Numbered from the stretch's first letter, positions 1 to 9,460 are shown. The stretch: 64,000 nt of DNA from Bacteroidota bacterium (GCA_018267575.1 JAFDYF010000062.1:39327-103326), one strand, 5' to 3'. A program made the numbers and translations. The notes: generated by a model not told the origin, from the letters alone.

Positions 1-1
1 T

Positions 2-703
2 TGCCAGGTGGGTGTTTTTTACCTCACTTATTTCCCAAAAGAATACCGCTTCCATTTCAATGCGCATAATGTGATTGTGTTTGGAAAAGAAGATGACCAA
101 TACCTGATCAGTGACCCGGTGATGGAAACGGCTACCTCCCTTAGCAGTTATGAATTGGAAAGGGTTCGTTTTGCAAGAGGCGCTTTGGCTCCCAAGGGAC
201 AACTTTATTACCCAAAAGAAAACAGGATTGTGACGGACGACCAGATACGAAATGGCATTAAGACTGGTATCAAAAGAAATGTGCGTGACATGCTTTATAT
301 ACCGGGCAGCATTGCTGGGGTGAGTGGCATTCGATATATCGCAAAGAAAATAAAAAAATGGCGCGACAAACTAGGTCCGCATGATGCGGGTTTATATCTG
401 GCGCAATTGGTGCGCATGCAGGAAGAGATTGGTACAGGAGGCGGCGGGTTCCGATATATTTACGGGGCCTTCCTACAGCAATCCTATGAGTACCACAAAA
501 TCGATGCACTGATGGAAATCTCTAAATCCTTTACCAAGGCTGGCGACCTTTGGCGAACAACAGCCGTGCAGGCCGCTGGTATTTATAAAGGAAGGATTGG
601 CAGCCAGCAGGATTATAATGTGATTCACGATTACCTAATGGAGATTGCAGATATTGAAAAACAGGCTTTCACTGCTTTATCAAAAATCAAATGGGCTAAA
701 TGA
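2..703 (+). CDS. BtrH N-terminal/DUF4872-type acyltransferase-like protein, 5' partial
   Basis: The reading frame is open from base 2, so the gene begins before the window; the in-frame GTG at 8 lies inside the fold and is unlikely to be the start. The visible 233 residues include the N(A)HNVIVFG and YLISDP strands typical of the BtrH N-terminal cysteine-peptidase-like fold, followed by a helical DUF4872-like half. In butirosin synthesis BtrH moves an acyl group from an ACP to an amino sugar. Proteins of this kind are common in flexirubin clusters, so an ACP-linked acyl transfer is a reasonable inference. The stop overlaps the start of the next ABC ATPase by 4 bases (ATGA), so the two are co-translated. 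The catalytic cysteine would lie upstream and cannot be checked. Confidence 0.8.
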   Translation, partial: CQVGVFYLTYFPKEYRFHFNAHNVIVFGKEDDQYLISDPVMETATSLSSYELERVRFARGALAPKGQLYYPKENRIVTDDQIRNGIKTGIKRNVRDMLYIPGSIAGVSGIRYIAKKIKKWRDKLGPHDAGLYLAQLVRMQEEIGTGGGGFRYIYGAFLQQSYEYHKIDALMEISKSFTKAGDLWRTTAVQAAGIYKGRIGSQQDYNVIHDYLMEIADIEKQAFTALSKIKWAK

Positions 704-1446
704 GCGGACTGGCGATCAACGTAGAAAATATTGATTTTGCTTATCAAGGGCAAACAAAAAAATGCTTCTCTGGCTTAAGTCTCCAAATTAAAGAGGGTGA
801 ACGATTTGGTCTATTCGGTCCCAATGGTGCTGGCAAAACCACTTTGATGAATTGCATGACTGGTTTGCTTTCTGTGCAATCGGGCAAGATTGATCTTTTT
901 GGCCAAGAGGTGAAAAAACATGATAAAACCGTAAACCATTTTTTTGGTTTTGTTCCTCAGGATTTTTCCTTTTACCAAGAGCTTAGCCCTATGGAGAACC
1001 TGGATTTTTTTGGAGCCTGGTATGGTTTATCTAAAGTTGAAACCAAAAAAAGAGGCAAAGAGTTGTTGGAGATATTGGGCCTAGGCGATTCCGCTACCAA
1101 ACAAGTACAAAAATTTTCTGGTGGTATGAAACGCCGGGTGAACCTAGCCATCGGCGTTATCAACCAGCCCCGCATATTATTTTTGGATGAACCTACCGTA
1201 GGTGTGGATGTGCAAACCAGACATGCTATTATTGATTACCTAAAGGAACTAAATAAAAAGGGCACCACACTCGTGTATACCTCCCACCAATTACATGAAG
1301 CGGAAGATCTCTGCACCAATGTGGCAATGATCGATGAAGGTAAAATCATCAATCAGGATTCATTGGAAAATTTGAAAAACCAACACCAAGAAAAGGGATT
1401 GGAGGGTTTGTTTCTAAAACTGACCGGAAAGGAATACAGAGACTAG
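700..1446 (+). CDS. ABC transporter ATP-binding protein
   Basis: A 248-residue ABC-2 type ATPase. Walker A is GPNGAGKTT, the Q-loop is in FVPQDFSFY, the signature is FSGGMKRR, Walker B is ILFLDEP and the H-loop is in YTSHQLHEAE. It probably energises export of a cluster product or intermediate together with the permease at 3124-4404, which would otherwise sit directly downstream; a convergent gene separates them. Translation is coupled to the BtrH-like gene by an ATGA overlap. The family call is firm; the substrate is unknown. Confidence 0.93.
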   Translation: MSGLAINVENIDFAYQGQTKKCFSGLSLQIKEGERFGLFGPNGAGKTTLMNCMTGLLSVQSGKIDLFGQEVKKHDKTVNHFFGFVPQDFSFYQELSPMENLDFFGAWYGLSKVETKKRGKELLEILGLGDSATKQVQKFSGGMKRRVNLAIGVINQPRILFLDEPTVGVDVQTRHAIIDYLKELNKKGTTLVYTSHQLHEAEDLCTNVAMIDEGKIINQDSLENLKNQHQEKGLEGLFLKLTGKEYRD

Positions 1447-1513
1447 ATACCTTCAGCAAAACCTGCAGCCTAAAAATATTTAATACTTCTTGAGCATTTC
1501 CCACCCAAGATTT

Positions 1514-2788
1514 CTAACTAATAGGGATATCCAATTTATTGGAAGGTCTATTTTTTAAACGGCTCCATAATAAATCCCTGCTGGTCTTGCCAAGTTGTTC
1601 TCTTCCTTCAAGGAATTTGGATCTTTGGACAACCGCTGTTTTCTCTCTACTTTCAGGGGTCCACCCCGGAGGCATGAACAAGAGTAAAATTTTTTGTCTG
1701 AGCCCTTTCGACTGCTTTAAATCTTTATATAAACAAATGCACTCCCCAAAATAGAAATCAATGAAATTGGTCACATCCATGGGACGGGTAATGCCATATT
1801 CTATTTTCACTTCTTTTTTTTCGTTTTGTAAAGTTCCGAAAAGCCAGTCCCAAAAAGGCAACAACACACAAAAATTGGTGTCAATATACAACGGGTTCTT
1901 TGCATGGTGTACACGATGATGCGAAGGGGTAATCAAAAATTTTTCAAGCAACCCAAACCGTCCGTTCTTGAACGCATCTTCACCTGAATGGATAAAAGTG
2001 CCCCAAGTACCATCTATTACCAAAATAATCGCTACCATTTCGGGCCTCACCCCTAAAATCATTAGAATCGGTACTTGTATGGCTGCTGTATAATAGCCTT
2101 CCGCAAAAAAATGCACCCATGCCACCGTTAGGTTCATTTCAGCAGGCGCATGGTGGGGTGAATGCAGACACCAAAACAGCCTGACCCGATGTGCTGCAAA
2201 ATGCCAAACCCAATAGCTAAATTCCCACATCAAATACGCATAGAGCCAACTATACCAAGCGTTATTCACCGTAAACAACGCAAACTTTGAAAAAAAAGGC
2301 ATCATTTGTAGGTATACAAAAATCACGATGGCCTTTGAAATATATTCGTTGAATACCCTTGCCAAAAAATTGGATTTATATCTTCTGAAAAATTCAGTGA
2401 TAAAACTATTTTTTCCAACATGCTGGAAAAAGGATTGCCATTTTTCTTTGCTGCTTTTGTCTTGGTTTGCTTCTCTCCATTGGGTGAACCTTGCTTTCGC
2501 ATTTTTAAGTGGGCGAAGCTGAATGAAAAGCCGAATCATTTCAAGTAATAAAAAGAAAGTCGTAAGGATAGAAAGTAATGCTAAAATGGATTCATAGTAG
2601 GACTTCTTTTTGAGTGGATTATATATTTCATCCAGAAAGCCTTTTCCTAAAAAACATTTCCACGTACCGTCAATAAAGGAACTAATGGTTACGTATAAGA
2701 TAGATACTGCAAAAAATAGGAACATGGCATTTTCAATCGATTGCCAAGTGCCTTTCCATTTTTTGGTTTGAGAAGCTGTTATGGCCAT
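1514..2788 (-). CDS. Sterol desaturase / fatty acid hydroxylase superfamily protein
   Basis: A 424-residue membrane protein with several hydrophobic segments in its first half. The three histidine clusters of the di-iron fatty acid hydroxylase superfamily are present in order: HFAAH, HSPHH and HRVHH, followed by the family-typical PLYIDTNF segment. Members hydroxylate or desaturate lipids or cleave alkylglycerol ethers using O2. The gene is monocistronic, lies between the two ABC transporter genes on the opposite strand, and has its own promoter just upstream. A role in tailoring the pigment alkyl chain is possible, but it could equally be an unrelated inserted gene. Confidence 0.88.
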   Translation of the reverse strand: MAITASQTKKWKGTWQSIENAMFLFFAVSILYVTISSFIDGTWKCFLGKGFLDEIYNPLKKKSYYESILALLSILTTFFLLLEMIRLFIQLRPLKNAKARFTQWREANQDKSSKEKWQSFFQHVGKNSFITEFFRRYKSNFLARVFNEYISKAIVIFVYLQMMPFFSKFALFTVNNAWYSWLYAYLMWEFSYWVWHFAAHRVRLFWCLHSPHHAPAEMNLTVAWVHFFAEGYYTAAIQVPILMILGVRPEMVAIILVIDGTWGTFIHSGEDAFKNGRFGLLEKFLITPSHHRVHHAKNPLYIDTNFCVLLPFWDWLFGTLQNEKKEVKIEYGITRPMDVTNFIDFYFGECICLYKDLKQSKGLRQKILLLFMPPGWTPESREKTAVVQRSKFLEGREQLGKTSRDLLWSRLKNRPSNKLDIPIS

Positions 2789-2804
2789 TAAGTCGTTAGT
2801 TTCC

Positions 2805-2836
2805 CAAATTTACAAAAACCTTGCTCTGCTTATCAA
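2805..2836 (-). promoter_or_regulatory. Bacteroidota-type promoter of the hydroxylase gene
   Basis: On the minus strand there is TAAATTTG (2805-2812) with a TTG 21 bases upstream (2834-2836), fitting the TTG-N17-23-TAnnTTTG consensus of the Bacteroidota primary sigma factor. Transcription would start about ten bases before the ATG at 2788. Confidence 0.5.
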
Positions 2837-3016
2837 AATAAAAGTCCTTGATTTTAGAAAATAGATCGGTATATCCAATCTATTTTAAAAAAGCATTTCA
2901 ATAATAATTTTTCTTATTTAGTTCAAAGACGGTTTTGCCTTCTTTAATCAAAATAGTAGCATATTCCAATATTAATTAGGGCAATCCTGTTTTAGTACCA
3001 ATCAAGAACGCTCCCT

Positions 3017-3024
3017 TATATTTG
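3017..3024 (+). promoter_or_regulatory. Possible -7 box of the ABC permease operon
   Basis: TATATTTG matches TAnnTTTG exactly and lies about 100 bases before the permease start. No TTG sits at the right distance upstream, so this is a weak call. Confidence 0.35.
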
Positions 3025-3123
3025 CTTGCTTAAGTATTCAAAAAACGAAAACTAACCAATAGAAATCCATAGAATAGTAAATATTGAATATCTTGAACGC
3101 TTTTTATTAATCTCGGATTCAAC

Positions 3124-4404
3124 GTGTATAAACTCTACGCCACCATAATAAAGGACTTTCGAATTCTCTTGCGCGACAAAGTGGGTCTTTCGCTCATGTT
3201 TGCGATGCCCATTGCCTTGGCGCTGATCATTACGGCGGTGCAGAACAGCACTTTCGAATTGGTGAACCATAATAAAATAAAATTGCTGCTCTGCAATAAA
3301 GACACTGCGGAGGCTAGTCTTCAATTGGTCACAGCGATAGAAAAAACAGGCATGTTCGAGCCAATAATTGTTCCAGCCAATGAAAAAGAGGAAACCATCA
3401 TTGCCCGGATGCATGCAAAAGATGCCTTGATTGCTGTGGTAATCCCCAAAGGTTTCTCCATTAAAATAACGTCGACGGCCAACCGGGTTGCCGGAAATGC
3501 CCTTAGCAGTTTTGAATTGACAAAGGATACGACCAATAAAACCCTCAATAGCAATTTCCCCATCACGCTCTACTATCACCCCGTACTACAGGAATCCTTT
3601 CGCCAATCCATTTTAGGAGCCGTGAACGGCGCCTTGCAACTGGTACAAAGTAAGCAGATTGTTAGGTCACTATATACTTCCCTGAATGAAAAACAAATCC
3701 CTGATAGTCTAGAGAACCAGATCATCAATAATCAAATACCGATTGATCAAATACCGATTTCCAAGGACAGCAGCAGGGGTATACCCAATGCTTCGCAACA
3801 TAATATTCCTGCATGGACTATTTTTGCGATGTTTTTTATTGTCATTTCACTTGGTAGCAGCGTAGTAAAAGAAAAACTGAGTGGCAGTTTTATACGATTG
3901 AACACCTTGCCAACCAATTACCTCATTGCATTGTTATCGAAGCAACTCACCTATTTACTGGTTGCCATGCTTCAGGCAGGGACCATATTTGCTTTAGGTG
4001 TTTGGTTATTCCCGGTCATCGGGTTACCGGCCTTGAATTTACCCAGGGATATGACTGGTTTAATAATTGTTTCACTAATTTGCGGCTGGTGTGCGGTAAG
4101 CTATGCCATCACCATTGGTGTGTTTTCACAGACCCAGGAACAGTGCAATGGCTTTGGTGCAATTTCAATCATCATGTTTGCAGCTATTGGCGGACTATTG
4201 GTGCCTAGTTTTGCGATGCCGGCATCATTTAAACCTTTTCTTTATCTATCGCCTTTGCACTGGTGTTTGGAGGCATATTATGGATTGTTCCTCGAAGGAG
4301 GCAAACTAAAAGATGTGTTGATGAATATTTTACCAATATTGTGCATGATTTTATTCATGCAATTGCTAACTTTTTATGGCTTGAAAAGAAAAAACCTGAT
4401 CTGA
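3124..4404 (+). CDS. ABC-2 type transporter permease
   Basis: A 426-residue permease with one N-terminal membrane helix (about residues 22-40), a long extracytoplasmic region (about 45-230) and a C-terminal block of five or six helices ending near residue 420. This is the ABC2_membrane layout. The start is GTG at 3124; an in-frame stop lies 30 bases upstream and no ATG is nearby. It is followed after 11 bases by an ACP gene, so it appears to lead the ACP/ketosynthase transcript. It is the expected partner of the ATPase at 700-1446. Confidence 0.88.
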   Translation: MYKLYATIIKDFRILLRDKVGLSLMFAMPIALALIITAVQNSTFELVNHNKIKLLLCNKDTAEASLQLVTAIEKTGMFEPIIVPANEKEETIIARMHAKDALIAVVIPKGFSIKITSTANRVAGNALSSFELTKDTTNKTLNSNFPITLYYHPVLQESFRQSILGAVNGALQLVQSKQIVRSLYTSLNEKQIPDSLENQIINNQIPIDQIPISKDSSRGIPNASQHNIPAWTIFAMFFIVISLGSSVVKEKLSGSFIRLNTLPTNYLIALLSKQLTYLLVAMLQAGTIFALGVWLFPVIGLPALNLPRDMTGLIIVSLICGWCAVSYAITIGVFSQTQEQCNGFGAISIIMFAAIGGLLVPSFAMPASFKPFLYLSPLHWCLEAYYGLFLEGGKLKDVLMNILPILCMILFMQLLTFYGLKRKNLI

Positions 4405-4415
4405 ATTAAATCATT

Positions 4416-4679
4416 ATGGAAAAGGAACAGTTAAAGCAACAATTGAAGAAGCAGATAATCACATTTTTAAATCTGATGCAGGTGAAACCCGAAGACATCA
4501 AAGACGATGAGCCTTTGTTTGGTGAGGGCCTGGGTTTGGATTCCATCGACTCCATCGAGCTCATTGTATTACTCAACCGGGAATATGGCATCAATATACA
4601 AGATCCCAAAGAAGGGCGTAAGGTATTGGTGGATGTGAATACTATGGTTGATTATATCATTGCGCACCGAACAAAATAA
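4416..4679 (+). CDS. Acyl carrier protein
   Basis: An 87-residue acyl carrier protein. Ser43 in GLGLDSIDSIEL is the phosphopantetheine attachment site, to be charged by the AcpS at 16070-16444. The N-terminus is basic and glutamine-rich, and the rest is the usual acidic four-helix fold. It is strikingly similar in length and sequence to the ACP at 28963-29226; both lie directly before a ketosynthase with GHTLGA(A/S)G motifs. Probably carries growing chains for the ketosynthase that follows two bases later. Confidence 0.93.
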   Translation: MEKEQLKQQLKKQIITFLNLMQVKPEDIKDDEPLFGEGLGLDSIDSIELIVLLNREYGINIQDPKEGRKVLVDVNTMVDYIIAHRTK

Positions 4680-4681
4680 AA

Positions 4682-5878
4682 TTGCATTTCTTGAGCCGAA
4701 TTTTTATTACCGGTATGGGTATAATCAGTGCCATTGGCAATGACGTAGCGAACAACCGCCAATCGCTGACCCAAGGGAAAAGCGGCATCGGGCATTCAGA
4801 GCTACTCCAATCCCGATATGCGTCCATCCTACCCTTTGGTGAAATCAAAATCAGTACCACTGATTTAAAAGAAAAGCTGGGGGCAAAAGAATCGGGCATA
4901 ACTCGTACTGACCTATTAGCTTTACACGCTTTTGAAGAGGTCATTGCGAATAGCCAATTAACAGAAGCAGAAATAAGTTCTCCTAGAACTGCTTTGGTGG
5001 GTGCCACTACAGTTGGAGGTATGTGCCTCACCGATGAATTGTATCATGATGCCAACAAACAGGATCAAGGGTCGGAATATCTATCCTCCTACGATTGTGG
5101 CTCTGTAAATATATACCTGCAGAAGCGTTATCAGATTGGGGGCATTATCAACACCATCAACACGGCCTGTTCATCCTCGGCCAATGCAATCATGTATGGG
5201 GCCAGATTGATACGGCATGGGTTGGCAGATAGAGCCATCGTAGGTGGTGTTGACAGTCTGGCTAAATTCACCATCAATGGGTTCAACTCACTGCATATAC
5301 TTTCCAATGAGCTTTGCGCTCCTTTTGATGAAAATAGAAAAGGGTTGAACCTGGGTGAGGCGGCTGCCTTTTTGGTATTGGAAAAAGAGGAAGTAACTGG
5401 GAACAAAACCAAGTACGCAGCGCTTACAGGCTATGGCAATAGCAACGATGCCTTCCACCCTTCTTCATTATCGGATAATGGTGATGGTCCCTTTCTTGCC
5501 ATGCAGGAAGCATTGGCCATTGCAAATCTTTCGCCCGACAAAATTGATTATGTGAATGCACATGGAACCGGTACTGAAAATAATGACCTCTCAGAAAGTG
5601 CTGCCATGATCAGACTATTTGGAATCCCTCCGGCATTTTCTTCTACCAAAGCATACACAGGGCATACTTTGGGTGCAGCCGGAGCTATTGAAGGAGTTTT
5701 TAGCATTTTGAGTCTCTATAACGGTGAACTATATGCGGGGATCCATTTTGATAAACCCATCCCCACAACCGGATTGAGACCCATTTTATCCTATGAAAAA
5801 AAAGAAGTCCGTCATGTAATGTCAAACTCTTTTGGGTTTGGCGGTAATTGCTCATCATTGATTTTTTCGAAAGCCTAA
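4682..5878 (+). CDS. Beta-ketoacyl-ACP synthase (KAS I/II type)
   Basis: A 398-residue condensing enzyme with an intact Cys-His-His triad: Cys163 in NTACSSSAN, His294 in NAHGTGTEN and His328 in YTGHTLGAAG. The start is TTG at 4682 or TTG at 4691 (which gives MSRIFITGMG); no ATG precedes the first beta strand. The gene begins two bases after the ACP stop. It is followed three bases after its stop by a ketosynthase-like protein without a nucleophilic cysteine, suggesting a heterodimer of the KS/chain-length-factor kind. Likely extends the aryl-polyene or alkyl chain by decarboxylative condensation. Confidence 0.93.
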   Translation: MHFLSRIFITGMGIISAIGNDVANNRQSLTQGKSGIGHSELLQSRYASILPFGEIKISTTDLKEKLGAKESGITRTDLLALHAFEEVIANSQLTEAEISSPRTALVGATTVGGMCLTDELYHDANKQDQGSEYLSSYDCGSVNIYLQKRYQIGGIINTINTACSSSANAIMYGARLIRHGLADRAIVGGVDSLAKFTINGFNSLHILSNELCAPFDENRKGLNLGEAAAFLVLEKEEVTGNKTKYAALTGYGNSNDAFHPSSLSDNGDGPFLAMQEALAIANLSPDKIDYVNAHGTGTENNDLSESAAMIRLFGIPPAFSSTKAYTGHTLGAAGAIEGVFSILSLYNGELYAGIHFDKPIPTTGLRPILSYEKKEVRHVMSNSFGFGGNCSSLIFSKA

Positions 5879-5880
5879 GC

Positions 5881-6921
5881 ATGTTTTATATTCACGATAC
5901 CATTTGTATTTCGCCCCAAACCAGCTATACTGATATTGATTTGGGCAAAATCAATGGACCGGTTGAAAATAAATTATTGGCCAAAGAACCCAGCTACGAA
6001 GGCATCCCACTCGGCATCCTGCGCAGAATGGGCCGGGCTGTGCGAATGGGCGTGGGTGCGGCTTTGCAGATTACAAAACAAAACCTGGATGGAATTATTA
6101 TTGGTACCGGTAATGGGGGCATGGAAGATTGCATCAAATTCCTAAACCAAATTATCGAGTACGAGGAGGGCATGCTGACCCCTACCAATTTTGTACAAAG
6201 CACTACCAATGCCATTGCAGGTCAAATAGGGCTCATGACCAAAAACAAAGGGTATAACTGTACGCATGTGCATCGAGGACTTGCTTTTGAAAATGCCATC
6301 ATTGATGCCGATATGTTGCTTACAGAAAATAGTTCTGCCAAATACTTGTTGGGTGCCGTGGATGAAATTTCTGCCTATAATTACAATATCGATCTGTTGG
6401 ATGGATGGTTTAAAAAAGAAAAACTGACGAATGAAAATTTATATGACCTAAACTCTGCCGGCTCTATTGCTGGGGAGGGGGCAGCGATGTTTTTGGCTAG
6501 TAAGGAGAAAATCGGTGCCTCTGCTGAAATAAAAGCCATCCACATATTACATTCCGATAATGAGCAGATGATAGCAAGTGAACTGAAAAAATTTATTTCC
6601 AAATACACTAGTGAAGAAAAATTGAATCTGGTTCTCTCGGGTGAAAATGGAGACAACCGATTACAAAAATACTATTCAACCTGTGAAACTCAATTGCCAG
6701 AAAAACTGGCCATCGCCCGGTTCAAACATTTATTTGGTGAGCATGCCAGTGCCTCTGCCCTTGCGGTATGGTTGTCCTGCCAAATCATCATCAAACAATC
6801 TGTTCCGAAGCATTTATTGAAATTCCCTGCAAATAATGCGGGCATAAATGAAATCCTGATCTATAATAATCACAAGGGAATTCAACATAGTTTTATTTTA
6901 ATCTCTAGAGTAGATGGATAG
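5881..6921 (+). CDS. Ketosynthase-like protein lacking the catalytic cysteine (chain-length-factor-like)
   Basis: A 346-residue protein of the beta-ketoacyl synthase N-terminal-like group. The thiolase-fold landmarks are there (GTGNGGMED near residue 75, STTNAIAGQIG near 107, AGEGAAMFLAS, GEHASASALA). The nucleophile elbow reads CTHVHRGLAFENAI, with no cysteine where active synthases have TACSSSANAI. It should therefore be a non-condensing partner of the preceding ketosynthase. I chose the ATG at 5881, right after the ketosynthase stop, because an earlier in-frame TTG at 5848 lies inside that gene and adds a non-family leader. Confidence 0.85.
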   Translation: MFYIHDTICISPQTSYTDIDLGKINGPVENKLLAKEPSYEGIPLGILRRMGRAVRMGVGAALQITKQNLDGIIIGTGNGGMEDCIKFLNQIIEYEEGMLTPTNFVQSTTNAIAGQIGLMTKNKGYNCTHVHRGLAFENAIIDADMLLTENSSAKYLLGAVDEISAYNYNIDLLDGWFKKEKLTNENLYDLNSAGSIAGEGAAMFLASKEKIGASAEIKAIHILHSDNEQMIASELKKFISKYTSEEKLNLVLSGENGDNRLQKYYSTCETQLPEKLAIARFKHLFGEHASASALAVWLSCQIIIKQSVPKHLLKFPANNAGINEILIYNNHKGIQHSFILISRVDG

Positions 6922-6985
6922 ACAATTAGTTTCATGACCCTACCCCCAAAAAATTTCATCTCTTGTTTTTTATACTGCTGAACCG

Positions 6986-7660
6986 TTATTCATCTGCATT
7001 ATAATCAATATTTTTCCCAAGTGTGCCTCTGAATCTTTTCCAAAAACCTTCCCTTTTGGTAAGCGGTATAAAATCTTTGACGAAATATTTGGCATAATCT
7101 ATCGCCGGGTCTTTCATTTCTGGCTCTAGCATTTTAAGGGTATCATACACAAAAGGTATCAGTTTTAGGTCGGGACTCAATTTTTTTCTGGCAAAGCTTT
7201 TCAGCATTTTTGTTTGGAAGGGATCTGAGGCGATGCCTATTTTTTTAAAACCAAGCTCGATTGCTTTTTTATAAGAATAGTAGGCGTTTTCAGTACTATG
7301 CTCGGCTTTTGTTTCCAAAAAAACATTTTCTTTGGGTATACCAATGGCCTCTGCATAAAGGCTCATGATGCCTGCTTCGGTATATGGACTATAAACCGCA
7401 GCACCTGAAAACATTAGATTCTTGGCAATGCCTTTCTCAAATAAAAATTTTGACCAGTACACCCTACCCTTCATAATCCGATCCCATTTGCCATTTACAA
7501 ATGGAACACCGGGAACTATAACCATATCAAACTGTTCTTTGGCTGCTTGATCATAAAGGCGTTTTGAAGCGCGGGAAGAAAAAGCACAGGAGTTGAGCAA
7601 AAGCATAAGAAAAAAAATGCCGATAAATAGAAAAACCATCTTGATAGAAACGAACTTCAT
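6986..7660 (-). CDS. YdcF/ElyC-like (DUF218) lipoprotein
   Basis: A 224-residue protein with a hydrophobic leader ending in LLLNSC, a lipobox whose cysteine would be lipidated. The DUF218 fold shows in MVIVPGVPF, LMFSGAAV, E.KAEHSTENAYYS and IASDPFQTKM. The ATG at 7660 puts the lipobox in the right place; the frame remains open further upstream but would run into the preceding gene. It lies 25 bases after the FAD oxidoreductase, in the same minus-strand operon. DUF218 proteins act in the cell envelope (for example ElyC and SanA), but the biochemical role is unclear. The link to pigment synthesis is only by position. Confidence 0.85.
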   Translation of the reverse strand: MKFVSIKMVFLFIGIFFLMLLLNSCAFSSRASKRLYDQAAKEQFDMVIVPGVPFVNGKWDRIMKGRVYWSKFLFEKGIAKNLMFSGAAVYSPYTEAGIMSLYAEAIGIPKENVFLETKAEHSTENAYYSYKKAIELGFKKIGIASDPFQTKMLKSFARKKLSPDLKLIPFVYDTLKMLEPEMKDPAIDYAKYFVKDFIPLTKREGFWKRFRGTLGKNIDYNADE

Positions 7661-7685
7661 AAAGTGATTGAATAATATAATCGAA

Positions 7686-9410
7686 TCAGTTGATGGCACG
7701 GCCATTTCCCAACGTATAAGCAGCATGCCGCTGCGCCGGCGAAAGGGGATGCTTCCATGAATTATCATAAGGCTTAAAGCAGCCTAGTTTCAGCAATGCC
7801 TCCAAAGAAATCCGGTTATCCATATAGGCAGCTAATCCCTTAAACGCTTCTTTGTTTTCTTTTTTAAAAATGAGCAAAACGGCATTAGCCCCTGCTTTTG
7901 TTGCAATGGGTACCCCTCCCCCAAGCTCAGCCCAATGTCCTCCCAACAAAAGATTTTTCAAGGGGGTATGGTAATGTGCAATATGGTTCTGCATATTTGC
8001 CCTACAGGGTTTGGCGCCCATCATGGAGCCATCTTTGTTGCCGGTATAACGCCAATGTGTAACCGGCGTAGCCACTTCGTAAAACAAAATATGGGAGCGC
8101 AGCCCGGGAGCTACTTTCTCCTCTACCCTACTAATGATGGCTTCGGCAACACGGGTTTTGAGTTCGCGATATTTCTCACCACGGATATAGTTCCCTTGTT
8201 CGTCTTTTTCTGTTTGCCAGTTATTTTCAAAATCCATAATGGCAGGCATATATAGTGTTAAAGTACCTTGACCTTCGGGAGCTAGGGATTTGTCCCTTAA
8301 AGACGGTGCCAGAATACTGATTTCACTTGTTAAAGGATCACCACTGCTAAATGCACCAAAAGCATGTTCCTCATCAACGATATGCACCAATTCTTCATTA
8401 AAGCCCAAGGCTTCTGTCGGGCAATCCAGCGCAATGGAAATAGTTACGGAAGAAGTATATAGTTCTGCCCTACGAAGTTTATCAACCATTTTCTGGGGAA
8501 TGATGCCCGGCGCCAGCATTTTTTCGTACAAAGTTTCTATATCACAGGCTGCCACCACATATTTACTAGCTACTTGATATTGCCCTCCCCGATGTTCAAA
8601 ACGAACGCCTTTGGCGGTTTTATCTTCCACCAGAATTTCCAGCACTTTGCATTTAAAATAAACATGGTTTTGAAAATGCTCCACCACATGCTGCAACCAT
8701 TTTGGTATCATCTGACTTCCACCCTTGGGCGGACTTTGAAAATCGCCATAATAAGCCCAGCCGATCGGAATCAAACAGGCCAGCAACTCGGTTTCGGAAG
8801 CAAATATTTTATGCAGCCTTTCATCCTTAAAGAATTTTTTCAGCCCTTTTTTTAATCCCTTCTCCCCACTATAAGTAACATAGGGAATAAAAGGGATGAC
8901 AAATTTTAGCAGGCGCATCTTGTTCCTCATTTTTTCAAGAAGATTCATTGACTCTTCCGATCGAAACACGTTGCTAAAATTTTCAAAAGACCCACCCAAT
9001 TTTTTTGCAGCTTTGAAAAAACGGGTAATGCCTACTTTATCATTGGGAAATTCTTTTATCAATTGGTCCCGCCATTCGTTGGGGTTATTGGTAAGCAGGT
9101 AGTCGAAATTTTCCCCTTTATATCTTCTGATACGTTGCTGCGGCTCGGCAGCAGGGTAATCATTGCCCAACACATCGAATAGTTTGAATACCATTCCACC
9201 CGGGAAACATTGGTTGAGCCAATGGATGGCCGTGTCAAAAACAAAATTCTTTCTTCTGAAACCCGCCAAGTATCCCCCAGCATGGGCTTCTTTTTCCAGC
9301 ACACAAACAGAAAAACCAGCCTTGCTCAAAAGTCCGGCAGCCGTAAGCCCGCCCACACCTGCACCAATTACTACCACATCATAAAAAGGCTTTAATTCCA
9401 GTTTTTGCAT
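7686..9410 (-). CDS. Phytoene-desaturase-like NAD(P)/FAD-dependent oxidoreductase
   Basis: A 574-residue flavoprotein of the CrtI/CrtO type. The N-terminal dinucleotide-binding motif is VIGAGVGGLTAAGLLSKAG, followed by the family GGYLAGF segment. The C-terminal FAD-contact region is NLLLGGHWAELGGGVP. The ATG at 9410 places the Rossmann strand about ten residues from the start; a TTG- or ATT-based extension to 9467 would overlap the likely promoter. Such enzymes desaturate or isomerise polyene chains. In flexirubin clusters they are a conserved pair (the second is at 12863-14389). The substrate here is inferred to be a polyene intermediate. Confidence 0.88.
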   Translation of the reverse strand: MQKLELKPFYDVVVIGAGVGGLTAAGLLSKAGFSVCVLEKEAHAGGYLAGFRRKNFVFDTAIHWLNQCFPGGMVFKLFDVLGNDYPAAEPQQRIRRYKGENFDYLLTNNPNEWRDQLIKEFPNDKVGITRFFKAAKKLGGSFENFSNVFRSEESMNLLEKMRNKMRLLKFVIPFIPYVTYSGEKGLKKGLKKFFKDERLHKIFASETELLACLIPIGWAYYGDFQSPPKGGSQMIPKWLQHVVEHFQNHVYFKCKVLEILVEDKTAKGVRFEHRGGQYQVASKYVVAACDIETLYEKMLAPGIIPQKMVDKLRRAELYTSSVTISIALDCPTEALGFNEELVHIVDEEHAFGAFSSGDPLTSEISILAPSLRDKSLAPEGQGTLTLYMPAIMDFENNWQTEKDEQGNYIRGEKYRELKTRVAEAIISRVEEKVAPGLRSHILFYEVATPVTHWRYTGNKDGSMMGAKPCRANMQNHIAHYHTPLKNLLLGGHWAELGGGVPIATKAGANAVLLIFKKENKEAFKGLAAYMDNRISLEALLKLGCFKPYDNSWKHPLSPAQRHAAYTLGNGRAIN

Positions 9411-9452
9411 GAAGGAAAGATACTGAAACTGTATTAAAGATTGCAATCTGTT

Positions 9453-9460
9453 CAAAGATA
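9453..9460 (-). promoter_or_regulatory. Possible -7 box for the FAD oxidoreductase operon
   Basis: On the minus strand TATCTTTG matches TAnnTTTG and lies 42 bases before the ATG at 9410. No TTG is at the ideal distance upstream. Its position argues for the shorter start of that gene. Confidence 0.35.

Larger units (their letters stand above)
2789..3123. other. Intergenic region with divergent promoters
   Basis: This 335-base AT-rich stretch lies between the minus-strand hydroxylase gene and the plus-strand ABC permease. It contains a minus-strand TAnnTTTG promoter close to the hydroxylase and a plus-strand TATATTTG box about 100 bases before the permease. No RNA gene or further reading frame is convincing. 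Confidence 0.6.
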
